A stretch of 64,000 bases of DNA from Gemmatimonadota bacterium (GTDB lineage: Bacteria; Gemmatimonadota; Gemmatimonadetes; Longimicrobiales; Longimicrobiaceae): positions 124,001-188,000 of the forward strand of contig JAQBQD010000043.1 of NCBI GenBank assembly GCA_028287185.1, read 5' to 3'. A model generated the notes under the pieces. The model did no database searches. It was given only the letters and a program-made list of their open reading frames with translations, and was not told where the DNA came from. Shown one piece after another: positions 16,409 through 26,468 of this stretch. A program made the position numbers and the translations under genes. Each line of letters begins with the position of its first letter. Positions within the stretch are counted from its first letter, which is position 1.

Positions 16409-17075
16409 GGTGTCAGCACGGATCGCAAGCGGCCTCGGAACCTTCCGGAAGCCGTGAAAGTAGGCCCTCCCGGCCCGCCGCGTCAATCGGTGCCCTCCCC
16501 CGCAGGCGCCGCGGGGGAGATCCCCACCGGCACCCGCTTCCAACGCCTCGTTCGACTATCTGGCGCACCTCGGTGGACGGTCGAGCGTCCGCGCATCGGT
16601 GGATCAGGATCGCGGGATCGGGACCCGCCGTCGACCTCCGCGCCTCGTGAACGCGCCGGCGATCCACGGCCCACGTTGTCCGGGGAAGGGTTTCTCAACG
16701 GATTCAGCATCGACTGCCTCCTCATCCATCCACCTTCGTGGATGGATGTGGATGCGGTAGCCATGTCCAGGAACGTCTGATCAGGACCGGGGATGCCGCC
16801 CGGAGGATCACCGGATCCGCATCTACCCGATGGCGCGGTTTGGGATGCGACGCGTAGAAACGGCCCGCGGGACGATGGAGACGACGGGCTGCGCAGGTCC
16901 GCGGTGGAGCAGAGTTTCCCGCGTGCGGCGGCGGGCGTAGATTGCGGGCGGCGAAACATGGCGGGGGCGGCGGACGTACCACGGACAGACCTTCCACCAC
17001 CGGGCTGCGATCCCGCACGGGCACGCTTTTCGCGCCTCGCGGCCGGCTGTACCACCCCTGATGCAAGGCACAACC
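16409..17075. other. divergent intergenic region of about 670 nt
   Basis: No supported gene. It separates the divergent acyltransferase and DUF2281-like genes and must carry both promoters, neither of which I can place. It holds a perfect hairpin at 16723-16748. Confidence 0.4.
16723..16748. repeat. perfect inverted repeat with CTTC loop
   Basis: CATCCATCCAC (16723-16733), loop CTTC, GTGGATGGATG (16738-16748): an 11-bp perfect stem. The next nucleotides repeat the unit (TGGATG). It lies between divergent genes, so it is not an obvious terminator. Confidence 0.6.
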
Positions 17076-17501
17076 ATGCACGACGTACTGCGCGCCCGCC
17101 TGCTGCGGCACCTGGAGGCGCTTCCCGAGGCGCAGGTGTACCAGGCGCTGGACTACGTGGAGTTCCTGGCCGGGAAGTACGCCCGCGAGCAGATCCGCCC
17201 GGCCGGCGCCGTGCAGCGCTTCGGCGAGATCCTGGAGGACAAGATGCGGGTGCAGGGGGTGGCGATGGGCGCCATCAAGGGCACCCTGGGCATGCTCAGC
17301 ACCGCGGACCGCATGTTCTCGGGCATCTCCGAGGCGGGCAGGACGCTGATGAAGACGGTGGAGCAGGGAGTGGCGGGCGCCGCCGACGCGGTGTCCGGCC
17401 CCCGCGCCGAGCCGACGACGAACGACACCCGGCCCGACGCCCCGCCCACGCCGCCGCGCCTGAGCCCCGGTCCGGACGGCGACGCCGGGCCCACGCCGTA
17501 A
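17076..17501 (+). CDS. hypothetical protein, DUF2281-like N-terminus with amphipathic middle
   Basis: A 141-aa protein. Residues about 5-40 (LLRHLEALPEAQVYQALDYVEFLAGKYA) resemble the helix-turn segment of DUF2281 proteins, in which a short E-x-x-D-F-I-x-x-L motif recurs. The middle is Gly/Ala-rich and amphipathic (GAIKGTLGMLSTADRMF) and could touch membranes; the tail is Pro/Asp-rich and disordered. The ATG at 17076 has AAGG 7 nt upstream; an ATG at 17061 is the alternative. It precedes the YkvA-domain gene by 28 nt on the same strand, suggesting a joint role. Confidence 0.65.
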   Translation: MHDVLRARLLRHLEALPEAQVYQALDYVEFLAGKYAREQIRPAGAVQRFGEILEDKMRVQGVAMGAIKGTLGMLSTADRMFSGISEAGRTLMKTVEQGVAGAADAVSGPRAEPTTNDTRPDAPPTPPRLSPGPDGDAGPTP

Positions 17502-17529
17502 CCCCACGAACCCGAACGCGACGGAACCG

Positions 17530-18045
17530 ATGGCCGACGAGAAGCGAGCACATTTCCGCCTGCGCGACGAGCGCGACGAGATCGACGTGGACGACGAGGA
17601 CGCCCCGGTGCGGCACCGCATCACGGCCCCCCGCCTGCGCCGCGGAGCCAAGCCCGTCGCCCCCGAGCGCGAGGCGCACGGCGCGCGGGAGACGGTGATG
17701 GCCGTCATCCGCGACATCCCGGGCTTCGTGAAGCTCCTGTTCCGGCTGGCGAAGGACCCGCGCGTCTCGGCGGTGGACAAGACCATCCTGGTGGCCACGC
17801 TGGGCTACGTCTTCATGCCTTTCGACCTCATCCCCGACTTCCTGCCCTTCATCGGCCAGGTGGACGACGTGTACCTGGTGATGCTGGCGCTGGACCGGCT
17901 GCTGGGCAACGCGGGGATGGACGTGCTGCTGGACCACTGGGACGGCGACGTGGCGGGCCTGGAGCGCGCCATCGCCGGGCTGGACAAGGCCGCCTCGTTC
18001 CTGCCCGAGCCCATCCGCCGCCTGCTGCACAAGCGCGTGCAGTAG
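17530..18045 (+). CDS. YkvA/DUF1232-domain membrane protein
   Basis: A 171-aa protein. The DUF1232 core is plain: [20 protein letters not shown], then the hallmark [22 protein letters not shown] (about residues 98-119). The family occurs as small membrane proteins of unknown function and as domains in NERD- or RNF-type proteins. A 55-residue charged N-terminus and a C-terminal helix ([13 protein letters not shown]) flank the core. It is downstream of the DUF2281-like gene in the same direction and is followed by the guaB promoter. Confidence 0.85.
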   Translation: MADEKRAHFRLRDERDEIDVDDEDAPVRHRITAPRLRRGAKPVAPEREAHGARETVMAVIRDIPGFVKLLFRLAKDPRVSAVDKTILVATLGYVFMPFDLIPDFLPFIGQVDDVYLVMLALDRLLGNAGMDVLLDHWDGDVAGLERAIAGLDKAASFLPEPIRRLLHKRVQ

Positions 18046-18082
18046 GGCGGCGGCGTGGGGATGTCCGGCGGTCCGAGCGGCG

Positions 18083-19697
<1,615 letters not shown>

Positions 19698-19804
19698 CGG
19701 CAAGGCAAGTCGCCGCACGACAGGCGTTTACGGAAGTGGCGGACGTACGGTTCTTGCAGGGGAAGGCGGGCACTTCCGCAGTGCTCCCCCACCGGAGGGC
19801 CGCC

Positions 19805-19969
19805 ATGCAAACCGTCCGCATCTCCCCCTGGGCTCCCGTCGCCCTGCTCGGCCTCGTCCTGTTCAGCGTCTTCCTGACGCTGGGATACGGCATCATCGGC
19901 CTGTGCGCCGTGGTGCTGCTGGGCGCAGTGGTCGGCGGCGCGGTCATGTCCTGGATCGCGCCCGACTGA
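19805..19969 (+). CDS. 54-aa membrane micro-protein
   Basis: Two hydrophobic helices (PVALLGLVLFSVFLTLGYG and CAVVLLGAVVGGAVMSW) joined by a short turn, with a polar start (MQTVRIS) and IAPD end. Function unknown. The ATG at 19805 has only a weak GGAGGG at 19793-19798 upstream. It lies 107 nt after guaB, followed by another two-helix micro-protein of similar size. Confidence 0.6.
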   Translation: MQTVRISPWAPVALLGLVLFSVFLTLGYGIIGLCAVVLLGAVVGGAVMSWIAPD

Positions 19970-20102
19970 CTCCGCCCGCGGCTCCGGTCCGCGGGAAGCC
20001 CGCATCCGATCAGGCCGGGGCGGCGTGAGCCGGGATGGGCGCATGCCTTGCAACTCGCGAGGGTGATCGCAACTTTCATCACCCCCGAGAGGAGTTGTGC
20101 AC

Positions 20103-20276
20103 ATGACCAGCCGGGGACGCTCCACCTGGGCCGTCATCCTCTGCGTGCTGGGGATCTTCCTGGCGCTGGGGATGCTCTTCGTGGGCCAGTTCATGTTCGC
20201 GTTCGTGGTCCTGGCGATCGTGGCGATCGCGGGACTGGGAGCCCTGTTCTCGCGCCGCACGCCCGACGCTTCCTGA
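20103..20276 (+). CDS. 57-aa membrane micro-protein
   Basis: Two membrane helices (WAVILCVLGIFLALGMLFVG and MFAFVVLAIVAIAGLGALF) with a basic RR-x-PDAS end. GAGAGGAG lies 8-9 nt before the ATG at 20103, a strong ribosome site, which supports real expression. It has the same architecture as the preceding 54-aa protein but little sequence identity. Confidence 0.68.
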   Translation: MTSRGRSTWAVILCVLGIFLALGMLFVGQFMFAFVVLAIVAIAGLGALFSRRTPDAS

Positions 20277-20314
20277 GGCGGCGGCGCGCCACCGAACCCC
20301 CATCCGCGCCCGGA

Positions 20315-20677
20315 ATGCCCCGCATCCAGCTTCTGCACCTGGCCCACGCCCGCTCGGGCGACAAGGGCGACACCGCCAACGTGGGCGTGATCGCCCTGCG
20401 GCCCGAATTCTATCCCGTTCTGGTGGAGCAGGTCACGGTGGACCGCGTGACGGAGCACTTCCGCGGCATCTGCCTGGGCGGTGTGGAGCGCTTCGAGCTG
20501 CCCAACCTGGGCGCGCTCAACTTCCTGCTGCACAACGCGCTGGGCGGCGGCGGCACGGTGTCGCTCAAGACCGACGCGCAGGGCAAGGTGCTCTCCACCG
20601 CCATGCTGCGGATGGAGGTGGACGTCAGCGACGAGATCGCCGCCGCCGCGCACGCGACGTCCGCCTCCGCCGCGTGA
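20315..20677 (+). CDS. AtuA-like ferredoxin-fold protein
   Basis: A 120-aa protein matching the small AtuA C-terminal-type domain: LLHLAHARSGDKGDTANVGVIAL at the start, then GVERFELPNLGALNFLLHNALGGGGTVSL. This domain is usually paired with or fused to the large AtuA domain of acyclic-terpene or acyl-CoA degradation; the large partner is not in this window. The enoyl-CoA hydratase gene lies 143 nt downstream on the same strand, which fits an acyl-CoA pathway link. Confidence 0.8.
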   Translation: MPRIQLLHLAHARSGDKGDTANVGVIALRPEFYPVLVEQVTVDRVTEHFRGICLGGVERFELPNLGALNFLLHNALGGGGTVSLKTDAQGKVLSTAMLRMEVDVSDEIAAAAHATSASAA

Positions 20678-20820
20678 GCCTGCGGGTGTCCGCGCTGCAC
20701 CGTGGACACCGTCGTATCCATCGACCTCCGCGGCGCCGGCCTTCCCGGCGCCGCATCCGCATCCAGCTTTCCCAGCTCCGTCAATGCACATCCCGCCCAC
20801 ATCGAACGCCATGAGGCCGC

Positions 20821-21597
20821 GTGGCTGAGGACACCCCGGTGGTCCTCGTCACCCGCGGGGACGGCATCGGCCGCGTGACGCTGAACCGGCCGGACAAGCG
20901 GAACGCCCTGAACGCAGCGCTGGTCGCGGAGCTGAAGTCTGCGCTTCGCTCGCTCGACGCCGATCCGGACGTGCGCGTGGTCGTGGTGAGCGGGGCGGGG
21001 AAGGACTTCTGCTCCGGCGCCGACCTGTCCGCGCTGCGGGTGATCCGCGAGGCGGGGGTGATGGACAACCTGGCGGACGTGCACGACCTGGCCGAGCTGT
21101 TCACGCTTCCGCGCGCGATGCGGAAGCCGGTCGTCGCCGCCGTCCGCGGCCGCGCGCTGGCCGGTGGGTGCGGCCTGGCGACGGCGTGCGACCTGGTGCT
21201 GGCGGCCGAGTCGGCGCAGTTCGGCTATCCCGAGGTGGCGATCGGCTTCGTGCCCGCCATGGTGATGGCCATCCTGCGCCGCAACGTGGGCGAGAAGCGG
21301 GCGTTCGAGCTGATCGTGGGCGCGGCCGCCATCTCCGCGGCACAGGCGGAGCGCATCGGCCTGATCAACCGCGTCTTCCCGGACGACGGGTTCGACGCCG
21401 CGGTGGACGCGTTCGCGGCGCAGCTCGCGGAACGGAGCGCATCCGCGGTGCAGCTTTCTAAGCGCCTGCTGTACCACTCGGACGGCATGGGCTTCGAAGC
21501 CGCCATCCGTGCCGGCGAGGACCTGAACGTGGTCGCCCGGATGACGGACGACCTGCAGGCGGGGGTGGCGCGCTTCCTGGAAGGCGAGCGGCCGTGA
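20821..21597 (+). CDS. enoyl-CoA hydratase/isomerase family protein
   Basis: A 258-aa crotonase-fold protein acting on acyl-CoA thioesters. VTLNRPDKRNALNAALV starts the fold; the oxyanion-hole segments are SGAGKDFCSGADLSAL and AAVRGRALAGGCGLATACD; the catalytic region reads FGYPEVAIGFVPAMV with Glu in PEVAIG. One of the two usual hydratase glutamates (in the GGCGLA loop) is not obvious, so isomerase or other crotonase activity is possible. GTG start at 20821; the stop overlaps the following gene in a GTGA junction. Confidence 0.88.
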   Translation: MAEDTPVVLVTRGDGIGRVTLNRPDKRNALNAALVAELKSALRSLDADPDVRVVVVSGAGKDFCSGADLSALRVIREAGVMDNLADVHDLAELFTLPRAMRKPVVAAVRGRALAGGCGLATACDLVLAAESAQFGYPEVAIGFVPAMVMAILRRNVGEKRAFELIVGAAAISAAQAERIGLINRVFPDDGFDAAVDAFAAQLAERSASAVQLSKRLLYHSDGMGFEAAIRAGEDLNVVARMTDDLQAGVARFLEGERP

Positions 21598-21827
21598 GGC
21601 GCCCGGACGTGCGGGGACGCGATCCGCACCTGAACCTGCGCATCGGCCTGTTCTTCGTGGCGGCGGTGCTGCTGCTGATCGGCGAGGTGGCCGACCGCCG
21701 CGCGTATGCCATCCCCGCCGTGGTGGTCGCGATCGCCGCCCTGCTCCTGCGCTTCTTCGCGCCCGGCGCGGAGGATCCCGGCGACTCCGCGCCGGATCCG
21801 GACGGCATGGACGAGCGCACGGAATAG
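21594..21827 (+). CDS. 77-aa two-helix membrane protein coupled to enoyl-CoA hydratase
   Basis: The GTG start lies within the stop codon of the preceding gene (GTGA), so translation is coupled. Two hydrophobic helices (LRIGLFFVAAVLLLIGEVA and AYAIPAVVVAIAALLLRFF) are flanked by an Arg-rich N-terminus and an acidic, disordered C-terminus (EDPGDSAPDPDGMDE). Function unknown. A hairpin terminator follows within 30 nt. Confidence 0.65.
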   Translation: MRRPDVRGRDPHLNLRIGLFFVAAVLLLIGEVADRRAYAIPAVVVAIAALLLRFFAPGAEDPGDSAPDPDGMDERTE

Positions 21828-21852
21828 CGGACCGGGCGAGGTTGGTGCGACG

Positions 21853-21885
21853 AAGGGCGGCTCCCGAAACGGGGGCCGCCCTTTT
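21853..21885 (+). terminator. Rho-independent terminator
   Basis: AAGGGCGGC (21853-21861) pairs with GCCGCCCTT (21875-21883), extended by an inner CCC/GGG pair, and ends in TTTT. It closes the enoyl-CoA hydratase unit. Confidence 0.8.
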
Positions 21886-22243
21886 CGCTGTCCGCGTCGG
21901 CCGGACGACCATCGTCGCCCAACGACCCCTCGGAACGGGCATCGCCGTCGCCGGAGAACGCCCTCGCCGCACTCGCCGGGCGCGCATCGAACGTTCGACA
22001 GAGCTTGCGGTTCTCGGGTAGGAGATGCGCGACTCCGTCCCTCTGCACGTCCATCACGCCCCTTTTCCCTCATCTTCCGACTTCCTAACAATCCCCGCAA
22101 GTGATTGCGATAAGTGCGATTGCGAATCGAGGCGGGGGGTGGTTGATCGAAAATGGACAGGTTTACGGGAAACAGGTTGAGACGGGTCCGTCTAATTGGT
22201 CGCGCAGTCCTCACCCTCCCATCCCTCCCCAGGAGCCGCGACC
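21886..22243. other. intergenic region of about 360 nt
   Basis: No supported gene. The part from about 22080 to 22200 is noticeably AT-richer, with TTGCGATAAGTGCGATTGCG and nearby repeats of TGCGAT. It probably holds the promoter of the small lipoprotein gene downstream, but no clean box pair is visible. Confidence 0.4.
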
Positions 22244-22453
22244 ATGCCGACCACCGCCCGCACCCCCGCCACCCGCTCCCGCACCGCCCTGCGCCTGGCG
22301 CTCGCCGCCGCCATCCTCACCCTGTCCGCCTGCGCCCGCAATCCCACCGCGCCCTCGTCCGCGGCCCACGGCGGCCCGCGTGCCGACGACAACGGCGGCA
22401 TCCTGGGCAGCGGCTACAACACCCAGCCCGACACCACCGTCCGCCATCCCTGA
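22244..22453 (+). CDS. small lipoprotein with GGILGSG motif
   Basis: A 69-aa predicted lipoprotein. A basic start (RTPATRSRTALR) precedes a hydrophobic stretch ending in the lipobox LTLSAC (Cys at about 31). The mature part is only about 39 residues: ARNPTAPSS, then ADDNGGILGSGYN and a disordered tail. Function unknown; the size and Gly-rich motif recall the micro-peptides farther along this window, but no homology is claimed. AGGAG lies 9 nt upstream of the ATG. Confidence 0.65.
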   Translation: MPTTARTPATRSRTALRLALAAAILTLSACARNPTAPSSAAHGGPRADDNGGILGSGYNTQPDTTVRHP

Positions 22454-22516
22454 CCCCGCCCGCGGTACCCTGCCGTCCAGCGGCCGCGACCGGCGGACGG
22501 GAGGGAGGAACGGCGA

Positions 22517-22545
22517 AGGGCGGCTCCCGCCGGGGGAACCGCCCT
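22517..22545. terminator. hairpin between convergent genes
   Basis: AGGGCGG (22517-22523) pairs with CCGCCCT (22539-22545), with an inner CCC/GGG pair. It lies between the lipoprotein gene and the end of the Lon-like gene, so it may serve both strands. No U tract. Confidence 0.5.
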
Positions 22546-22572
22546 CCGTCCGTTCGCGGAACCGGAGCGCAC

Positions 22573-25044
22573 TCACTCCGGCGGGTGCCCGCCGCCGCCT
22601 TCGGAGGCCGCCTGGCGGTCGCGCTCGGAGGGCGGGCGCCCGGGCTCCTCGGCGTGCAGCTCGCGCGGGCGGGCCTCGGGCCGCTCCACCAGCGCCAGCT
22701 CGAACACCTGGTCCATGCGGTCCACGAAGTGGAAGCTCATCCCCGAGCGCACGTCCTCGGGCACGTCGCGCAGGTCGCGGCGGTTGGGGGCGGGCAGGAT
22801 GACGGTGCGCAGGCCCGAGCGGTAGGCGGCCAGCACCTTCTCCTTCACCCCGCCGATCTCCAGGATCTTGCCGCGCAGCGTCACCTCGCCCGTGAGCGAA
22901 ACGTCATGCCGCACGGGGCGGTCGGCGAGCGACGAGGCGATGGCGAGCGTGACCGCCGCGCCGGCGGAGGGGCCGTCCTTGGGCGTGGCGCCCACGGGAA
23001 AGTGGACGTGGATGTCGTAGTCGTTGAACGCCTCCGTGGCGATCCCCAGCTCGGCCGCCCGCGAGCGCACGTACGAGAAGGCGGCGCTCACCGACTCGCG
23101 CATCACGTCGCCCAGCAGGCCGGTGATGATGAGCCGCCCCGTGCCCGGCATCTTCAGCGCCTCGATGAACATCAGTTCGCCGCCCGAGGCCGTCCACGCC
23201 AGGCCCGTCACCACCCCCACCTCGGGCGCAACCTCCGCCGGCGTCACGCTGTAGCGCGGGTAGCCGAGGACCTCCTCCAGCAGGGCGGGGGTCAGGGTCC
23301 ATCGCTCGGCCTCGCCCTCGGCCTTCTGGCGCGCCAGGTAGCGCATGACGGACGCCAGCGAGCGGCGCAGGTTGCCCACGCCCGCGTCGCGCGCGTAGCC
23401 GCGGGTGAGGAAGAGGAGCGTCTCGTCGCTGACCTCCACCGCGTCCGCCTGCAGCCCGTGCTCGGCCACGATGCGCGGCAGCAGCCACTCGCGCGCGATG
23501 GCGATCTTCTCCTCGGGCGTGTACCCCGCGATGCGGATCTCGATGAAGAGGTCGCGCAGGTCGCGGGGGATGCGGTAGAAGTCCGACGCCGAGCCGATGA
23601 AGAAGACGTCGGACAGGTCCAACGCCACGTCCAGCCAGCGGTCGGTGAACTGCTCGCGGTTCTCGGGCTCCAGCGCCTCCTCCAGCGCCTCCACCGGGTC
23701 GCCGTCCACGTTGCCCAGGCCCACCTCGTCCAGCTCCTCCAGCAGGAAGACGGGGTCCTTCACGCCCGTGTCGCGGATGGACTGCGCGATCTTGCCCATC
23801 AGCGCGCCGCCGCGGGTGCGGCGGGTGCCCACGAGCTGCCCCTCGCTACGGCCCCCCAGCTCCAGGCGCACGAAGGGGCGCCCCAGGCCCTTCGCGATCG
23901 CCATCGCCAGGGTGCGCTTGCCCACGCCGCTAGGCCCCACGATGCAGGGGATGGGGCCGCGCAGGTCGCCGCGCAGCTCGGCCACGGCGACCACCTCCAG
24001 CAGACGGTTCTTGGCCTCCAGCAGCCCCAGGTGCTCGTCGTCGATGGCCCTGCGCACCGCGTCCAGGTCGATGCCCGGGCCCCCCGAGCCCCGCGTCCAG
24101 GGCAGGGCGATCAGCGCCTCGATGTAGGCCCGCACCTCGACCGCCTCAGACGACGTGGTCTGCGGCGCGCGCAGCCGCTCGGCCTCGCGCCGCGCCGCCA
24201 CCGCGATGCGCGACGGCAGCCCCGCGCGCTCGATGCGGCGCAGCATGTCGTTGGCCTCGCGCTCCAGCGGGTCGGCCTCGCCCAGGGCCGCCTGCAGGGC
24301 CTGGATGCGGCGGCGGATGTCCGCCGGGCGGTCGCGGGCGGACGGGTCGTCGCGCGCCCGGTCGCCCGCGGCGGCGGCCGCCTCGCCGTCGTCCTCGATC
24401 TCGCGCACGCGGCGCCAGGTCTCCTCCAGCGCGCGGTGCACCACCCGAAGCCGCTCGCCCACGTCCAGCGCCTGCAGCACGGCGTCGCGGTCGGGCAGGG
24501 TGAGGTTGCAGAGCGAGGCGGCCAGGTCCGCGAAGCGGCCGGGGTCGGCCAGGTTCATCCGCAGCACCCGCGGCACCTCGTCGGGAATGCGCTCCACCTT
24601 GGCCGCGACGCCGCCGAGAAGGGTGAGGATGCGCTCCACCAGCTCGTCCGCCTCGGGCTGCGGGGGATACGCCTCCTCCACCTCGCAGGCCACCGCCGTG
24701 TAGTGGCCGGCCTCCTCCAGCCGCACCTGCGTGAGCCGGATGCGGCGCAGGCCCTGGAGCGTGGCCTGGATGGTGCCGCCGGGAAGGTTCAGCCGGTCCA
24801 GCACGCGCACCGCCACGCCCACCTTCTCCAGCGTGTGCGGATCCAGGGGAAGCTCGTCCTCGGTGCTGGCCACCGTCGCCACGACCAGGTCGCGCTCGGG
24901 ATGGGCGTTCAGCGCCCCCACGTTGGGCTCGAAGCCGATCTGGAGCGCCGTGGCGCCCATCGGGAAGACGATGGTGCTGCGGATGGGGAGCACGGGGATG
25001 CGGCCGGGGGCCTGCTGCGGGTCGGGCTTCACGGTCTTGCGCAT
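22573..25044 (-). CDS. Lon-like S16 protease with degenerate AAA+ motifs
   Basis: An 823-aa Lon architecture: LAN substrate domain (about 14-215, IPVLPIRSTIVFPMG), helical linker, AAA+ module (about 365-560) and S16 protease domain (about 610-790). The protease dyad is intact: Ser693 in PKDGPSAGAA and Lys734 in GGVKEKV. The ATPase motifs deviate from Escherichia coli Lon. Walker A is GPSGVGKRTL, with Lys376 kept but Arg377 in the Thr/Ser position. Walker B is LLEELDE (Glu436 replacing Asp). The sensor-1 region is GSASD instead of ATSNS. The arginine-finger position is Leu499 (RDLFIE versus LDRMEV). ATP-independent or weakly ATP-dependent proteolysis is inferred. The ATG at 25044 was chosen because the 29 residues upstream look non-coding. 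Confidence 0.9.
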   Translation of the reverse strand: MRKTVKPDPQQAPGRIPVLPIRSTIVFPMGATALQIGFEPNVGALNAHPERDLVVATVASTEDELPLDPHTLEKVGVAVRVLDRLNLPGGTIQATLQGLRRIRLTQVRLEEAGHYTAVACEVEEAYPPQPEADELVERILTLLGGVAAKVERIPDEVPRVLRMNLADPGRFADLAASLCNLTLPDRDAVLQALDVGERLRVVHRALEETWRRVREIEDDGEAAAAAGDRARDDPSARDRPADIRRRIQALQAALGEADPLEREANDMLRRIERAGLPSRIAVAARREAERLRAPQTTSSEAVEVRAYIEALIALPWTRGSGGPGIDLDAVRRAIDDEHLGLLEAKNRLLEVVAVAELRGDLRGPIPCIVGPSGVGKRTLAMAIAKGLGRPFVRLELGGRSEGQLVGTRRTRGGALMGKIAQSIRDTGVKDPVFLLEELDEVGLGNVDGDPVEALEEALEPENREQFTDRWLDVALDLSDVFFIGSASDFYRIPRDLRDLFIEIRIAGYTPEEKIAIAREWLLPRIVAEHGLQADAVEVSDETLLFLTRGYARDAGVGNLRRSLASVMRYLARQKAEGEAERWTLTPALLEEVLGYPRYSVTPAEVAPEVGVVTGLAWTASGGELMFIEALKMPGTGRLIITGLLGDVMRESVSAAFSYVRSRAAELGIATEAFNDYDIHVHFPVGATPKDGPSAGAAVTLAIASSLADRPVRHDVSLTGEVTLRGKILEIGGVKEKVLAAYRSGLRTVILPAPNRRDLRDVPEDVRSGMSFHFVDRMDQVFELALVERPEARPRELHAEEPGRPPSERDRQAASEGGGGHPPE

Positions 25045-25171
25045 GGCCGGGCGGTTCGGGGACGGGGCGGCGCCGCACGCGGCGAGGCTGCCGGACGCGT
25101 GCAAGAAGCGGGCAATCCCGCCCCGCGGCACGGGTCCGCCCGCCGGCGGCGATCGAAGGCGGGGGCGGCGT

Positions 25172-25201
25172 TTGACGCCCCGCGGCGCGCGCCGGTATCT
25201 T
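25172..25201 (+). promoter_or_regulatory. promoter of the nucleotidyltransferase gene
   Basis: TTGACG (25172-25177), an 18-nt spacer and TATCTT (25196-25201). Predicted start near 25208, leaving a leader of about 100 nt. Confidence 0.65.
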
Positions 25202-25306
25202 GCGGCGCGGAGGGCGGCCGGCGGTACGGAACCTGCCCCTGGCCCGCGCGGCGGCCGGGACGCCCGGCCATCCCTTCAGCCCCACCATCGCACCGGAGAG
25301 CCCAGA

Positions 25307-26302
25307 GTGAAAGTCGTCATCCCGCTGGCCGGCAAGGGCACGCGGCTTCGCCCCCACACGCACGTCACCCCCAAGCCGCTGCTGAAGGTGGCCGACAAGC
25401 CGGTGATGAGCTACATCCTGGACGACCTGCGCACCCTGGGCGTGCACGAAGCCGTGGTCATCACCGGGCACCTGAAGGAGAAGGTGGAGCGGTACATGGC
25501 CGAGGAGTACCCGGACTTCCACGCCGTCTACGTGGAGCAGCCGGTGCAGAACGGCACGGCGGGCGCCGTGCTGCTGGCCGAGCCCCACGCGGACGAGGAG
25601 CTTCTCATCATCTTCGTGGACACGCTCTTCGACGCCGACCTCTCGATCGTGAAGTCGCTGCCGGACGACGTGGCGGGGGTGATCTGGGCCAAGGAGGTGG
25701 ACGACTACCAGCGCTTCGGCGTCATCGTCACCGACGAGGACGGCAACATGCGGCGCATCATCGAGAAGCCGTCCGAGCCCATCTCGCGCCTGGCGAACAT
25801 CGGGCTGTACTACATCCGCGACTGGAAGCTGCTCTTCGAGGGCATCCACCACGTCATGGACTCGCCTCCGGGCGCGTCCGGCGAGTACTACCTGACGGAC
25901 GCCTTCCAGTACATGGTGGACCAGGGCGCCAAGATCCGCACCATCGCCATCGAGGGGTGGTACGACGCGGGCAAGCCCGACACGCTGCTGGAGACCAACC
26001 GCCACGTGCTCTCCACCTCGCGCGGCCGCTCGCCGCAGCCGGCGCGGGGAGTGACCATCCACGAGCCCGTGCACGTGGCGGACGGGGTGACGCTGGAGGA
26101 GTCCGAGATCGGGCCGAACGTCACTCTGTCGGCCGGCACGACGGTGCGGGGAAGCCGCCTGCGCGACTGCATCGTGGGCGAGCAGGCCACGCTGGAGGGC
26201 TGCGACCTGCACGACTCTCTCGTGGGAAGTCGCGTGGCCGCGCGCGGCGTGAAGGGCCGCGTGGATCTGGGCGACGACTCGGTGGTGGAGGTCGGCGGCT
26301 GA
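25307..26302 (+). CDS. sugar-1-phosphate nucleotidyltransferase with beta-helix tail
   Basis: A 331-aa protein of the RmlA/GlmU-like nucleotidyltransferase family, making an NDP-sugar from a sugar-1-phosphate and NTP. The N-terminal PLAGKGTRLRPHTHVTPKPL is the nucleotide-binding loop (G-x-G-T-R-x-x-P-x-T and KPL); later come FVDTLFDADLS (metal Asp), the IIEKP motif and GWYDAGKPDTLLETN. The last 80 residues (VTLEESEIGPNVTLSAGTTV) are hexapeptide-like beta-helix turns, giving the long form of the enzyme. The GTG start at 25307 reads VKVVIPLAGKG. Sugar specificity cannot be set from sequence; glucose-1-phosphate thymidylyl- or uridylyltransferase are likely. No glycan cluster is adjacent. Confidence 0.88.
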   Translation: MKVVIPLAGKGTRLRPHTHVTPKPLLKVADKPVMSYILDDLRTLGVHEAVVITGHLKEKVERYMAEEYPDFHAVYVEQPVQNGTAGAVLLAEPHADEELLIIFVDTLFDADLSIVKSLPDDVAGVIWAKEVDDYQRFGVIVTDEDGNMRRIIEKPSEPISRLANIGLYYIRDWKLLFEGIHHVMDSPPGASGEYYLTDAFQYMVDQGAKIRTIAIEGWYDAGKPDTLLETNRHVLSTSRGRSPQPARGVTIHEPVHVADGVTLEESEIGPNVTLSAGTTVRGSRLRDCIVGEQATLEGCDLHDSLVGSRVAARGVKGRVDLGDDSVVEVGG

Positions 26303-26372
26303 GGGCCGCCCGTTCCGCTCGGCTCGCCTCGGCGGTCTGGCGAGGCGGAGCGGCGGGGAAGGGGACGGCGAA

Positions 26373-26414
26373 CGACGACGGGGCCGCTCCACGAATGGAG
26401 CGGCCCCGTCGTCG
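26373..26414. terminator. 19-bp perfect hairpin between convergent genes
   Basis: CGACGACGGGGCCGCTCCA (26373-26391), loop CGAA, and its exact complement (26396-26414). It lies between the nucleotidyltransferase gene and the end of the first micro-peptide gene, so it can terminate both. No U tract. Confidence 0.75.
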
Positions 26415-26468
26415 TGAGGCCGAAGCAAGGGCAAGCGTGGACGGCCGTCCACGCACCCCGGCAGTACG

